Positions 9,096 to 16,782 of a stretch of DNA of 64,000 nucleotides are shown piece by piece. Numbering within the stretch: the stretch's first letter is position 1; each line of letters begins with the position of its first letter. Below the pieces are notes generated by a model. The model had not been told where the DNA came from. It ran no database searches and worked only from the letters and a program-made list of their open reading frames with translations. Position numbers and translations under genes: made by a program. Source of the stretch: Skermanella aerolata KACC 11604 (GTDB lineage: Bacteria; Pseudomonadota; Alphaproteobacteria; Azospirillales; Azospirillaceae). Location: assembly GCF_000936425.1 (NCBI RefSeq), contig NZ_AVFK01000017.1:62001-126000 (forward strand), given 5' to 3'.

Positions 9096-10631
9096 TTATT
9101 TCCGCCAGAAGCCCGGCGTCAGCAGGATCAGCACCGTGAACAGCTCCAGCCGGCCCAGCAGCATCCCGGCGGACAGCACCCATTTCGCGGCGTCCGGCAA
9201 AGTCGCGAAGGTGCCGCTCGGTCCGATCACCGGTCCCAGTCCCGGCCCGACATTGCTGATGGCGGTGGCGGCCCCCGTCATGGCGGTCAGGTAGTCCAGT
9301 CCCAGGAACTGAAGCGTTATCGAGAGGACGGCGAAGCAGACGACATACATGAAAAAGAAGCTCATCACCGAAACCGATACCGATTCCGGAATCGGCTTGC
9401 CGTTATAATACGCGATGAAGACGCCGTGAGGCTGGATCAGCCGCCGCATCTGGGCGTCCGCCGTCGCGTACAGCACCTGGAAGCGGAAGATCTTGATGCC
9501 GCAGGTGGTCGAGCCGGCACATCCGCCGACGAACATCAGGAAGAACATCATCCCGCCGGCGAAGCTGCCCCAGGTCCCGAAGTCCGACGTGGCGTAGCCC
9601 GTGCCCGTGATGACGGAAACGACGTTGAACCCGGCCAGCCGCAACGCCACCAGCGGCGGATAGCCCTGGTCCCACCATAGATGGGCCGCCATCAGGCAGA
9701 CCGCCACCGCCACGATGGTCAGGAACCAGTGGACCTGGGTGTCGTTCCTCAACGGCTTCGGATCGCCGCGCAAGGCCCTCAGATACAGCACGAAGGGCAG
9801 GGCGCCCATCAGCATGAAGACGATGGCCACCAGTTCCACCATCGGATCGTCGAAGTAACCCAGGGACGAGTCCGCGGTGGAGAAGCCGCCGGTCGCGATC
9901 GTCGTCATGGCGTGTGCGACGGCATCGAACCAGTCCATCCCCGCCACGTGATAGCCGATCGCGCACAGCATCGTGAAGCACAGGTAGATCAGGCCGATCC
10001 AGGTCGCCAACTGGGCCGCGCGCGGCAGCACCTTGTCGGACTTCTCCGACGATTCGGTCCGGAAAAGCTGCATGCCGCCGACCTGAAGCATCGGCAGGAT
10101 CGACAGCGCCAGCACGATGATGCCGATGCCGCCCATCCATTGGATCAGCGCCCGCCACAGCAGGACGCCGGGCGGAGCGGTATCCAGGCCCACGATCACG
10201 GTCGCACCGGTCGTCGTGATGCCCGACATCGCCTCGAAGAAGGCGTCGGTGTAGCTGAGGTCGATCGCCGCCAGCATCAGGGGCACCGCGGCGAAGGCGG
10301 CGGTCACCATCCAGGACAGCGTCGTCAGCAGGAAAGCCTGCCGGATCGACAGCGTGAAGTCGGGCACGCGGTTGGTCAGCATCAGCGCCACGCCGACGAA
10401 CAGGGTGAACGCCGCCGAGATCGCGAAGACCTCCCAGTCCTCGTGCCCGGCCGACAGGTCGGCCATCAGCGGGATCACCATGCTGGCGGCCAGGGTCGAC
10501 AGCAGGATGCCGAGAACGAAAAAGACGGGACGAAAATCCAACGACGATATCCAACCGGTAATGTGCGGCAGGCCCGCATGTTCCCGGCCCGCACCTCGAC
10601 TATTGGCAAGAACCGCCGTCTTGTAAATCAT
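9096..10631 (-). CDS. trkH: Trk-type potassium uptake protein, membrane subunit
   Basis: A membrane protein of 511 residues with about ten transmembrane segments arranged as M1-P-M2 repeats. Selectivity-filter elements are visible: SGITTTGATV, TIATGGFST, ITGTGYATSDF and GGCAGSTTCG followed by later loops. It forms the K+ pathway of the Trk system and is gated by TrkA, which is not in the window. The ATG at 10631 is preferred because more upstream in-frame starts would run through the folE terminator hairpin. Confidence 0.93.
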   Translation of the reverse strand: MIYKTAVLANSRGAGREHAGLPHITGWISSLDFRPVFFVLGILLSTLAASMVIPLMADLSAGHEDWEVFAISAAFTLFVGVALMLTNRVPDFTLSIRQAFLLTTLSWMVTAAFAAVPLMLAAIDLSYTDAFFEAMSGITTTGATVIVGLDTAPPGVLLWRALIQWMGGIGIIVLALSILPMLQVGGMQLFRTESSEKSDKVLPRAAQLATWIGLIYLCFTMLCAIGYHVAGMDWFDAVAHAMTTIATGGFSTADSSLGYFDDPMVELVAIVFMLMGALPFVLYLRALRGDPKPLRNDTQVHWFLTIVAVAVCLMAAHLWWDQGYPPLVALRLAGFNVVSVITGTGYATSDFGTWGSFAGGMMFFLMFVGGCAGSTTCGIKIFRFQVLYATADAQMRRLIQPHGVFIAYYNGKPIPESVSVSVMSFFFMYVVCFAVLSITLQFLGLDYLTAMTGAATAISNVGPGLGPVIGPSGTFATLPDAAKWVLSAGMLLGRLELFTVLILLTPGFWRK

Positions 10632-10648
10632 TCGCAGTGAAAGCAAAA

Positions 10649-10672
10649 GGGACGCCGCATCCGCGGCGTCCC
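10649..10672 (-). terminator. intrinsic terminator of folE
   Basis: A perfect 10-bp stem (GGGACGCCGC / GCGGCGTCCC) with a 4-nt loop. Read on the minus strand it is followed by TTTT and lies 33 nt after the folE stop. It separates folE from trkH. Confidence 0.85.
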
Positions 10673-10704
10673 TTTCCTTCGACCGGTCCCAGGCTGAATC
10701 CGGT

Positions 10705-11370
10705 TCAGCCGGCGCTGCCGCCACCGGTATTCCCGATCATCGCCAGGAACTCCCGGCGGGTCGAGGGATCGGTGCGGAACGCACCCAGCATCCGGCTGGT
10801 GACCATGCTGACGCCCGGCTTGTGGACGCCGCGCGTCGTCATGCACTGGTGTTCGCCCTCGATCACGACGGCGACACCCAGCGGCTGAAGCACTTCCTCG
10901 ATCGTGTTGGCGATCTGGGACGTCATCTTCTCCTGGATCTGGAGCCGCTTGCCATAGGCTTCCACGACGCGGGCGAGCTTGCTGATGCCGACGACACGGT
11001 TCTTCGGCAGATAGGCCACATGGGCCCGGCCGATGATCGGCACCATGTGGTGCTCGCAGTAGCTCTCGAACCGGATGTTCTTCAGGACGACCATCTCGTC
11101 ATAGCCGTCCGTTTCCTCGAAGGTCCGCTGGAGCAGCTCGACCGGATCGACGCCGTAGCCGGCGAAGAATTCCTCGTACGAGCGGACCACGCGGTCGGGA
11201 GTGCCCAGCAGGCCTTCGCGGTCGGGGTCGTCGCCCGCCCACAGCAACAGGGTCCGGACGGCTTCTTCGGCCTCGGCGCGGCTCGGACGCTTGATGCCGG
11301 GGGCACTGCGGAGATGATGGGTCGGGCCGCGAACCGGTCTGTCCGCAGCCAAGGGGTTGGATGCACTCAC
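10705..11370 (-). CDS. folE: GTP cyclohydrolase I
   Basis: A 221-residue type IA enzyme that converts GTP to dihydroneopterin triphosphate, the first step of tetrahydrofolate synthesis. The zinc and catalytic residues are visible in [12 protein letters not shown] and [12 protein letters not shown]. The KLARVVEAY and RLQIQEKMT segments are typical of the family. The first 30 residues are a variable extension. It has its own terminator and appears to be monocistronic. Confidence 0.96.
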   Translation of the reverse strand: MSASNPLAADRPVRGPTHHLRSAPGIKRPSRAEAEEAVRTLLLWAGDDPDREGLLGTPDRVVRSYEEFFAGYGVDPVELLQRTFEETDGYDEMVVLKNIRFESYCEHHMVPIIGRAHVAYLPKNRVVGISKLARVVEAYGKRLQIQEKMTSQIANTIEEVLQPLGVAVVIEGEHQCMTTRGVHKPGVSMVTSRMLGAFRTDPSTRREFLAMIGNTGGGSAG

Positions 11371-11536
11371 GATGGGTACCTTTCGATGGCCGGCTAGTCA
11401 CCGGTTCCCTTCAGGTCGCGCTGTCGTCCCCCGACCGCAGCTCGATCCCGGCGGGAATCGGTTCCGCTTGAGCAGCAAGATGGCATGATCTTCCCGCGCT
11501 TCAAGACACGGGATTAGACATAAAAGCCGATGATTG

Positions 11537-11929
11537 TCAGTTCAGTTGAACAGTCTCGTGGGGGCTGTCCAAGGAAAAGGCCGGAATCGTAACGTCGAAT
11601 TTCTCGCCGCGCGTATTCTCCATCTGATAGCTGCCAGACATGATGCCGGAAGGCGCCGTCAGCGGAGTTCCACTGGTGTATTCGAAGCTTTCACCCGGTT
11701 CCAGCACGGGCTGTTCGCCGACCACGCCGGCTCCCTGCACCTCCTGCACCCGGCCGAAGCTGTCCGTGATCCGCCAGTGGCGGTTGCGGAGCTGTACGGT
11801 CTCGCGCCCGGTGTTTTCGATCCGGACATGGTAGGCCCAGACGAAATGGTGCTCAGCCGGCGACGACTGATCCTCGAGGAACGTCGGCTTGACCGAGATC
11901 TTGATCGCGCGGGTCGTCTGGCTGTACAT
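11537..11929 (-). CDS. apaG: ApaG/CorD protein
   Basis: A 130-residue single-domain protein with the fibronectin III-like ApaG fold. Characteristic elements are FVWAYHVRIENTG, VQLRNRHWRITD, GVVGEQPVLEPGESFEYTSG and GSYQME. The bacterial role is unclear and has been linked to divalent metal tolerance and Ap4A metabolism through the E. coli apaGH operon. Here it stands alone, without apaH or ksgA. Confidence 0.93.
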   Translation of the reverse strand: MYSQTTRAIKISVKPTFLEDQSSPAEHHFVWAYHVRIENTGRETVQLRNRHWRITDSFGRVQEVQGAGVVGEQPVLEPGESFEYTSGTPLTAPSGIMSGSYQMENTRGEKFDVTIPAFSLDSPHETVQLN

Positions 11930-12118
11930 GGCGGGCTCGCATACCGTGCGGCTGTTATCTCAAATGGGCAACGGAATTAAAATTACTCCTTGCGGTCCTC
12001 CTTGTCCAGACGGGCGTCCGGGCATCGCGCCTGCCTGAGGTCGTTTCTACCTCTAATTACCTTTCTATCTTATTAAAATGCGTATCCGCATATGCGGCAT
12101 CGCCCCATCCCAGCCGCC

Positions 12119-12802
12119 CTATCCCAGCTCGATGACCGGTCCGTCGGCTTCCGCCCCGTCCATCGGATCATGGGTCACCAGCAGAGTCGGAAGCCGCCGC
12201 TTGCGCGCATGGTCGAACACCCAGGCCCGGAACCTGGACCGCAGCGCCACGTCCAGCTTGGAGAACGGCTCGTCCAGCAGCAGCGCCGCCGGCTCCGCCA
12301 GCAGGGTCCTCATCAGCGCCACCCGCGCCCGCTGCCCGCCCGACAGCGTCGCAGGATCTCGCCCGCCCAGGCCGCCCAGGTCGGCGTCGTCGAGCGCCCG
12401 CTCCACCGCCTCCCGCCGTCCGGCTCCGCGCAAGGCGGCCGGCAGCCCGAAGGCAAGGTTCTCCGCCACCGACAGGTGGGGGAACAGCAGGTCGTCCTGG
12501 AACAGGATGCCGACCCTGCGCTGTTCGGGCGGCAGCCCGTCCAGGTCGACGCCCCGCAGCGTCACGCGGCCGACGGCGTCGAACACCGGATCCAGCGTTC
12601 CGCACAGATGGGCCAGCAGGCTAGACTTGCCGCTCCCGCTCGGTCCCATCAGCACGGCGACGCGCCCGCCGTCGATCGCCAGCGACAGCGGCGGCACCAG
12701 CACCCGCCCGTGCAGCGAAATCCCGACGCCGCTCAATTCCAGCCGGTGCGCCCTATTCCTCCCGCTTTCCGCTTCCTCCATCGCCTTCGCCCTCACCCTC
12801 AT
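12119..12802 (-). CDS. ABC transporter ATP-binding protein, YnjD-like
   Basis: A 227-residue nucleotide-binding subunit. Walker A is GPSGSGKSS, the signature is LSGGQRARVAL, Walker B is ALLLDEPFSKLD and the H-loop is LLVTHDP. The start ATG complementary to 12800-12802 overlaps the permease stop by 4 nt. Size and the fused-permease partner match the YnjBCD type of importer, proposed to carry thiamine or a related small solute. The solute is inferred only from family resemblance. Confidence 0.88.
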   Translation of the reverse strand: MRVRAKAMEEAESGRNRAHRLELSGVGISLHGRVLVPPLSLAIDGGRVAVLMGPSGSGKSSLLAHLCGTLDPVFDAVGRVTLRGVDLDGLPPEQRRVGILFQDDLLFPHLSVAENLAFGLPAALRGAGRREAVERALDDADLGGLGGRDPATLSGGQRARVALMRTLLAEPAALLLDEPFSKLDVALRSRFRAWVFDHARKRRLPTLLVTHDPMDGAEADGPVIELG

Positions 12803-14562
12803 CTCCTCCACCGGCGGACCCGGTCGACCGCCGCCGGCAGCGCCAGCGCCAGGGCGAACACGATCAGCGGCAGCGCCGCCTGCGCGAAGCCGTAGACCCC
12901 GATCAGCCGGCGGTCCGAACCGGCGGCCAGCCCGATAGCCTCCGTCGTCAGCGTCGGCAACCGTCCCGCCCCGGCGAACTGGGTCGGCAGGTATTGCGCG
13001 ACGCTGACCGAGAAGCCGATCGCCGCCGCTCCCAGCACCGGCCGAAGCAGCAGCGGCAGCCTGACCCGCCAGAACACCCGCCACGGCGTAGCGCCCAGGC
13101 ACAGCGCCGACCGCGCATAGCGTTCGTCCAGCGCCCGCCATGGATCGGCCAGCGCCAGGAAGACATAGGGCAGCACGAACAGCAGATGGCTCCAGACCAG
13201 CGCGATCCACGTCCCATTCAGCCCGGCCGAGACCAGCAGCACCTGGGCCCCGAACAGGAAGCCGATCTGCGGCACCAGCAACGGCAGATAGAGCAGCCAC
13301 AATCCCCGCGCCGACGGCCGCAGCCGCGCCCGCTGCTCGTTCTCCAGGCATCCCAGCACAAGGACCAGCGCCACGCCCGCCGATGCCACCCCGGCGCTCA
13401 GCGTCGTCCAGGCGGGACCCGCCAGGTGGGGCAGCGCCCGTGTCCAGGTCTCCCAGCTCCAGGCTGCCGGCAGCGCATCGGGAAAGCGCCAGCGCTCCGC
13501 CACCGACCACAAGCCAAGCCCGGCCGAAGCGCCCATCGCCACCAGCACGATGCCGGCCGCCAGCACGGCGCTGACCGATCTCGCCACCGCCCCGGTCCCG
13601 CCGCGCCGGCCCGACACTGCCCAGCGCCGGCCGATCCGTCCCGCGATCACCTCTCCCAGCCGCCACAGCGCTATCAGCGCGCCTGCCAGTACCAGTTGCA
13701 GGCAGGCGCCCGCCGCCGCTTGATAACGCATGGCGAGGTCGGGATCGCTGAACCAACGCAGCACCAGCACCGCCAGGGTAGGAGGAGTGCCCGGCCCCAG
13801 GATCAGGGCCATGTCCACGACCGAGGCCGAAAACGCGAGCACCGCGTAGACCGGCAGCCGCAACTGCGGATAGACCAGCGGCAGCACCGTCTTTCCCCAC
13901 GCCGTGACCGGCCCGTAGCCCATGGTCCGCGCGACGGTCAGCGTCCGGTCCGCCCTGACCTGGTTGAGCGCCGCGAAGGTCATCAGCAGCAGGAACGGCA
14001 CTTCCTTGACCACCAGGCCAAGCACCAGCGCCAGCCCCATCGGATCGTTGACGGTGCCGAGGTCGGGCGGCCAGGTCCATCCCGTCGCCCAGGGCGACAG
14101 CAGCCGCGCCAGCCATCCGCTGGGTGCGATCAGGAAAGCGAAACCGATCGCGAAGGCGGCGTGGGGCAGGGCCAGCAGCGGCGCCAGCAGCCGCCGCAAA
14201 CCGGAAAAGACCCGCGTGCCATGCCACGCGGCGCAGAACCACAGCGCGATCCCGACCGACAGCAGCGTAGCGCCCAGGCCGGTGCCGGCCGACAGCAGGA
14301 CGGCGGCCGCCAGCCCTGGAGCCTCCAGCAGCGCCCGCCATGGGCCGAGCGACGGTTCCGTCCCGCCCAGGGCAGGCAGGATGCCGAAGGCCGGAGCCCA
14401 GGTGCCGATCAGCCCGCCCGCGATCGGTCCCAGGAACAGCGCCAGCGTCAGCGGCGGCACCAGCCCGAGAGCGCTCCACCGCCGGCGCCGCCTGCCGGCA
14501 GCCGACGCCACTTGCCGTCCGACCGCTCCGCCGCTCGCGATTTCAGGGCTGACCGACTTCAT
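12799..14562 (-). CDS. ABC transporter permease, fused two-domain (YnjC/ThiP-like)
   Basis: A 587-residue inner-membrane protein with two homologous permease halves of about six membrane segments each. The EAA-type cytoplasmic loops lie in the segments TMGYGPVTAWGKTVLPLVYP and CLGATPWRVFWRVRLPLL. Such fused permeases occur in Fe3+, thiamine and YnjC transporters. The start at 14562 is an ATG. It is coupled to the ATPase gene downstream, but no periplasmic binding-protein gene lies beside it. Confidence 0.88.
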   Translation of the reverse strand: MKSVSPEIASGGAVGRQVASAAGRRRRRWSALGLVPPLTLALFLGPIAGGLIGTWAPAFGILPALGGTEPSLGPWRALLEAPGLAAAVLLSAGTGLGATLLSVGIALWFCAAWHGTRVFSGLRRLLAPLLALPHAAFAIGFAFLIAPSGWLARLLSPWATGWTWPPDLGTVNDPMGLALVLGLVVKEVPFLLLMTFAALNQVRADRTLTVARTMGYGPVTAWGKTVLPLVYPQLRLPVYAVLAFSASVVDMALILGPGTPPTLAVLVLRWFSDPDLAMRYQAAAGACLQLVLAGALIALWRLGEVIAGRIGRRWAVSGRRGGTGAVARSVSAVLAAGIVLVAMGASAGLGLWSVAERWRFPDALPAAWSWETWTRALPHLAGPAWTTLSAGVASAGVALVLVLGCLENEQRARLRPSARGLWLLYLPLLVPQIGFLFGAQVLLVSAGLNGTWIALVWSHLLFVLPYVFLALADPWRALDERYARSALCLGATPWRVFWRVRLPLLLRPVLGAAAIGFSVSVAQYLPTQFAGAGRLPTLTTEAIGLAAGSDRRLIGVYGFAQAALPLIVFALALALPAAVDRVRRWRR

Positions 14563-14960
14563 GGTTTCACGATTTCTTGAGGATTCTCAGCTAAGAGGAA
14601 GGCGTCTGCTTCCAGCAACCTACTCCGCCGGGTGCTTGAAGTCAGGGATGTGGCGCAACGGTCACGATTGTTTGATCGCTTCGACGCATGGGTCCCCTGA
14701 CGAAAAACACGCTTTTACCGGAAGGGGTGCGGTGTTATATGCAGCGTCCGTTGAAACTGTTCGGTCAACCGCCCCATGTCGCCCCAGCACGCCCTACGAC
14801 GACGAAGGACAGTCCGCTTGCACTCCGCAAGCGTCGAAGTCCTCACGCCGCGTGCTGATGCCCATGGGATGACAGGCTGACCTGAACCTCTCCCTCCCGG
14901 CATCGGCGGCACGGCTCCAGCCTTTCTGCACACTATTTGCCGCCGGGATAACAAGCCTCG
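14563..14960. other. intergenic region between the ABC transporter and the GNAT gene
   Basis: This 398-bp divergent spacer should hold both promoters. On the minus strand a 12-codon frame (14658 to 14620) reads RHIPDFKHPAE before a stop and looks like a remnant C-terminus or a leader peptide. I looked for a thiamine (TPP) riboswitch before the transporter and saw none of its conserved elements. A minus-strand frame at 14715-14990 is Arg-rich and probably spurious. Confidence 0.4.
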
Positions 14961-15551
14961 ATGAACATCACGATTGAGCAGCCGCACCACGCCGCCGCCA
15001 TCGACACCCTGCTCGACAATTCCTTCGGCCCCAACCGGGCCGGCAAGACCGTATACCGCCTGCGCGAAAACGTCGCTCCCGTGGCCGAGCTGTCGCTCGT
15101 CGCGGTCGAGGACGATGCCGTCGTCGGCACCATCCGCTACTGGCCGATCCTGATCGGCGGCATCACGCCGACGATCCTGCTCGGTCCGATCGCCGTGGAC
15201 AGCAGCCTGCGGAGCGGCGGCCTCGGCGCCCAGCTCATCCGGCAGAGCCTCAACCGCGCCTCGGCCGCCGGCTGGCGCAGCGTCGTCCTGGTCGGCGACG
15301 CGCCGTATTACAGCCGTTTCGGCTTCACCCGCGACCTGACCCTGAACATGAGCCTCCCTGGCCCGGTCGATCTCGACCGTTTCCTGGGACTGGAACTGGT
15401 CGAAGGCTCGCTCAGCGGCGTCTCGGGAATGCTCGGCCGCTGGCCCGTCGAACCCAAGCCGACTGTCCAGGTCGAGCTTGCCGCCCGGCAGAACGCCGGG
15501 GCAGGCGCCGGCTTCGGCGCGGATCGCTGGTTGGTCAACGCGCCGGCTTGA
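14961..15551 (+). CDS. GNAT-family N-acetyltransferase (YhbS-like)
   Basis: A 196-residue acetyl-CoA-dependent acyltransferase. The GNAT core is at about residues 1-150, with the acetyl-CoA loop region LRSGGLGAQLI and the motif VVLVGDAPYYSRFGF found in the YhbS branch. The substrate is unknown. The gene ends 35 nt upstream of the tRNA and is probably transcribed alone. Confidence 0.88.
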   Translation: MNITIEQPHHAAAIDTLLDNSFGPNRAGKTVYRLRENVAPVAELSLVAVEDDAVVGTIRYWPILIGGITPTILLGPIAVDSSLRSGGLGAQLIRQSLNRASAAGWRSVVLVGDAPYYSRFGFTRDLTLNMSLPGPVDLDRFLGLELVEGSLSGVSGMLGRWPVEPKPTVQVELAARQNAGAGAGFGADRWLVNAPA

Positions 15552-15586
15552 TCATCCCTTCCCGATGCCCTATAAACAGGGGCGTC

Positions 15587-15660
15587 GCGGGTGTAGCTCA
15601 ATGGTAGAGCAGAAGCTTCCCAAGCTTACGACGAGGGTTCGATTCCCTTCACCCGCTCCA
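15587..15660 (+). tRNA. tRNA-Gly (anticodon CCC)
   Basis: A 74-nt cloverleaf including an encoded CCA end. The acceptor stem GCGGGTG pairs with CACCCGC. D-stem GCTC/GAGC, anticodon loop TTCCCAA (anticodon CCC) and T-loop TTCGATT are all present. The tRNA borders the AT-rich insert on its right, which fits use as an integration site. Confidence 0.96.
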
Positions 15661-15785
15661 AACGACTCCCCTCATCAAAATCAGGCGCATAGAGCAAAGT
15701 GAACCGCGCCGGGATTGTCGGATGCCACTTACGCGATCGATCACCTGCTATCATTACTCGAATTGCTTTTGATCGGAAGATACGA

Positions 15786-16646
15786 ATGGTGAAGCGTAGT
15801 CGAGTTGCTCTTTGCCCGTGTGGCAGCGGTCGAAAGCGTAAGAACTGTCATCGCCATATACCGTTCATGAGCAATGTGTCTGGGATGTATCGCATCCAGG
15901 ACACGCGTAAGGTTGCCTATTTCACAAATGATATTTTAGTTAACTAGATCTACAGAAATTCGCCATCTATTGCTCGTTCATTCGACAATGTAGCAAGACG
16001 TACAATTGAGAAGATAAGCCCGGTCTATGGCTCGATAATGTTTATAATACTTTACTACCTTAATGGTGTTGGGAAAGGCGATATAGGGATAAGGTCGACT
16101 TGTGCTAGGTTATTTATAAATTCGTTTCAAAGCATCTCCGCAAGCATACAAGTAGCAAGATACGGATACTGGCGCGAATACGGTAATATTGCACGCTCTA
16201 TTGTAGAAAATCTAGCTGTTATTGTTCATTTGGTTGGAAATGATAATGCCCTTGAGGAATTTCACAAGGAAAAGCTCCAGTCGTCAAAATCCATTACGTA
16301 TGCTAGAAAGAGGTTTAGTGTTCTCGGTCCGTTGTACGGACTATTAAGTAATCAATTTGTGCATATTGGGCCGGAATGTGCTGAGTTAAGATTCACTGAA
16401 TGCTATAATCAAGGAGATGATGACATCGATTTCATTGATAGCAATTTGCGTGCGGTTACGCTTCTGTCGTACATAGTTGCCGAACTTGTTTTTTTTGAGC
16501 AAGTGGACGTGCCAAAATACTGGGAATGCATTGGTGAAGGCGAGTACAAAACGAATCCAAGTGAAGAAGCACACAGATGGCAAGCCGACCTTCTTGGAGT
16601 CAGCCTGGAGGACATAGACGCTAATAACGATAGCACGGTTGGCTGA
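15786..16646 (+). pseudogene. SEC-C motif protein gene interrupted by an in-frame amber codon
   Basis: The ATG at 15786 begins a protein with a zinc-binding SEC-C motif, CPCGSGRKRKNCH, near the N-terminus. A TAG at 15945-15947 stops it after 53 codons, yet the same frame stays open from there to 16646 and encodes a helical domain (for example VARYGYWREYGNIARSIVEN). Without the TAG the product would be 286 residues. The region is clearly more AT-rich than its neighbours, which suggests transfer. The downstream part could be expressed from the ATG at 16038, but this looks like a nonsense-disrupted gene. The function of the family is not established. Confidence 0.7.
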
Positions 16647-16782
16647 ATATTTTGTAAGTTGCGTTAGCACCAAGTGCACATGGGCTGAGAGTGTCTGATT
16701 ACAAGCAGCTTGTGTCAGTGTGTTGACAATCGTTACCTCCGCGATCGTATAACAGTGACCTTCGGCGACCTTTGGCAGCAAC

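Noticed and set aside
12119-14479. One very long minus-strand frame spanning the permease and ATPase genes
   Set aside because: Only the last 227 codons encode the ATPase. The rest is the Gly/Arg/Ala-rich off-frame reading of the permease gene.
14563-14960. Possible thiamine riboswitch before the YnjCD-like transporter
   Set aside because: The conserved CTGAGA and GAACCTGA-type elements are absent on the relevant strand.
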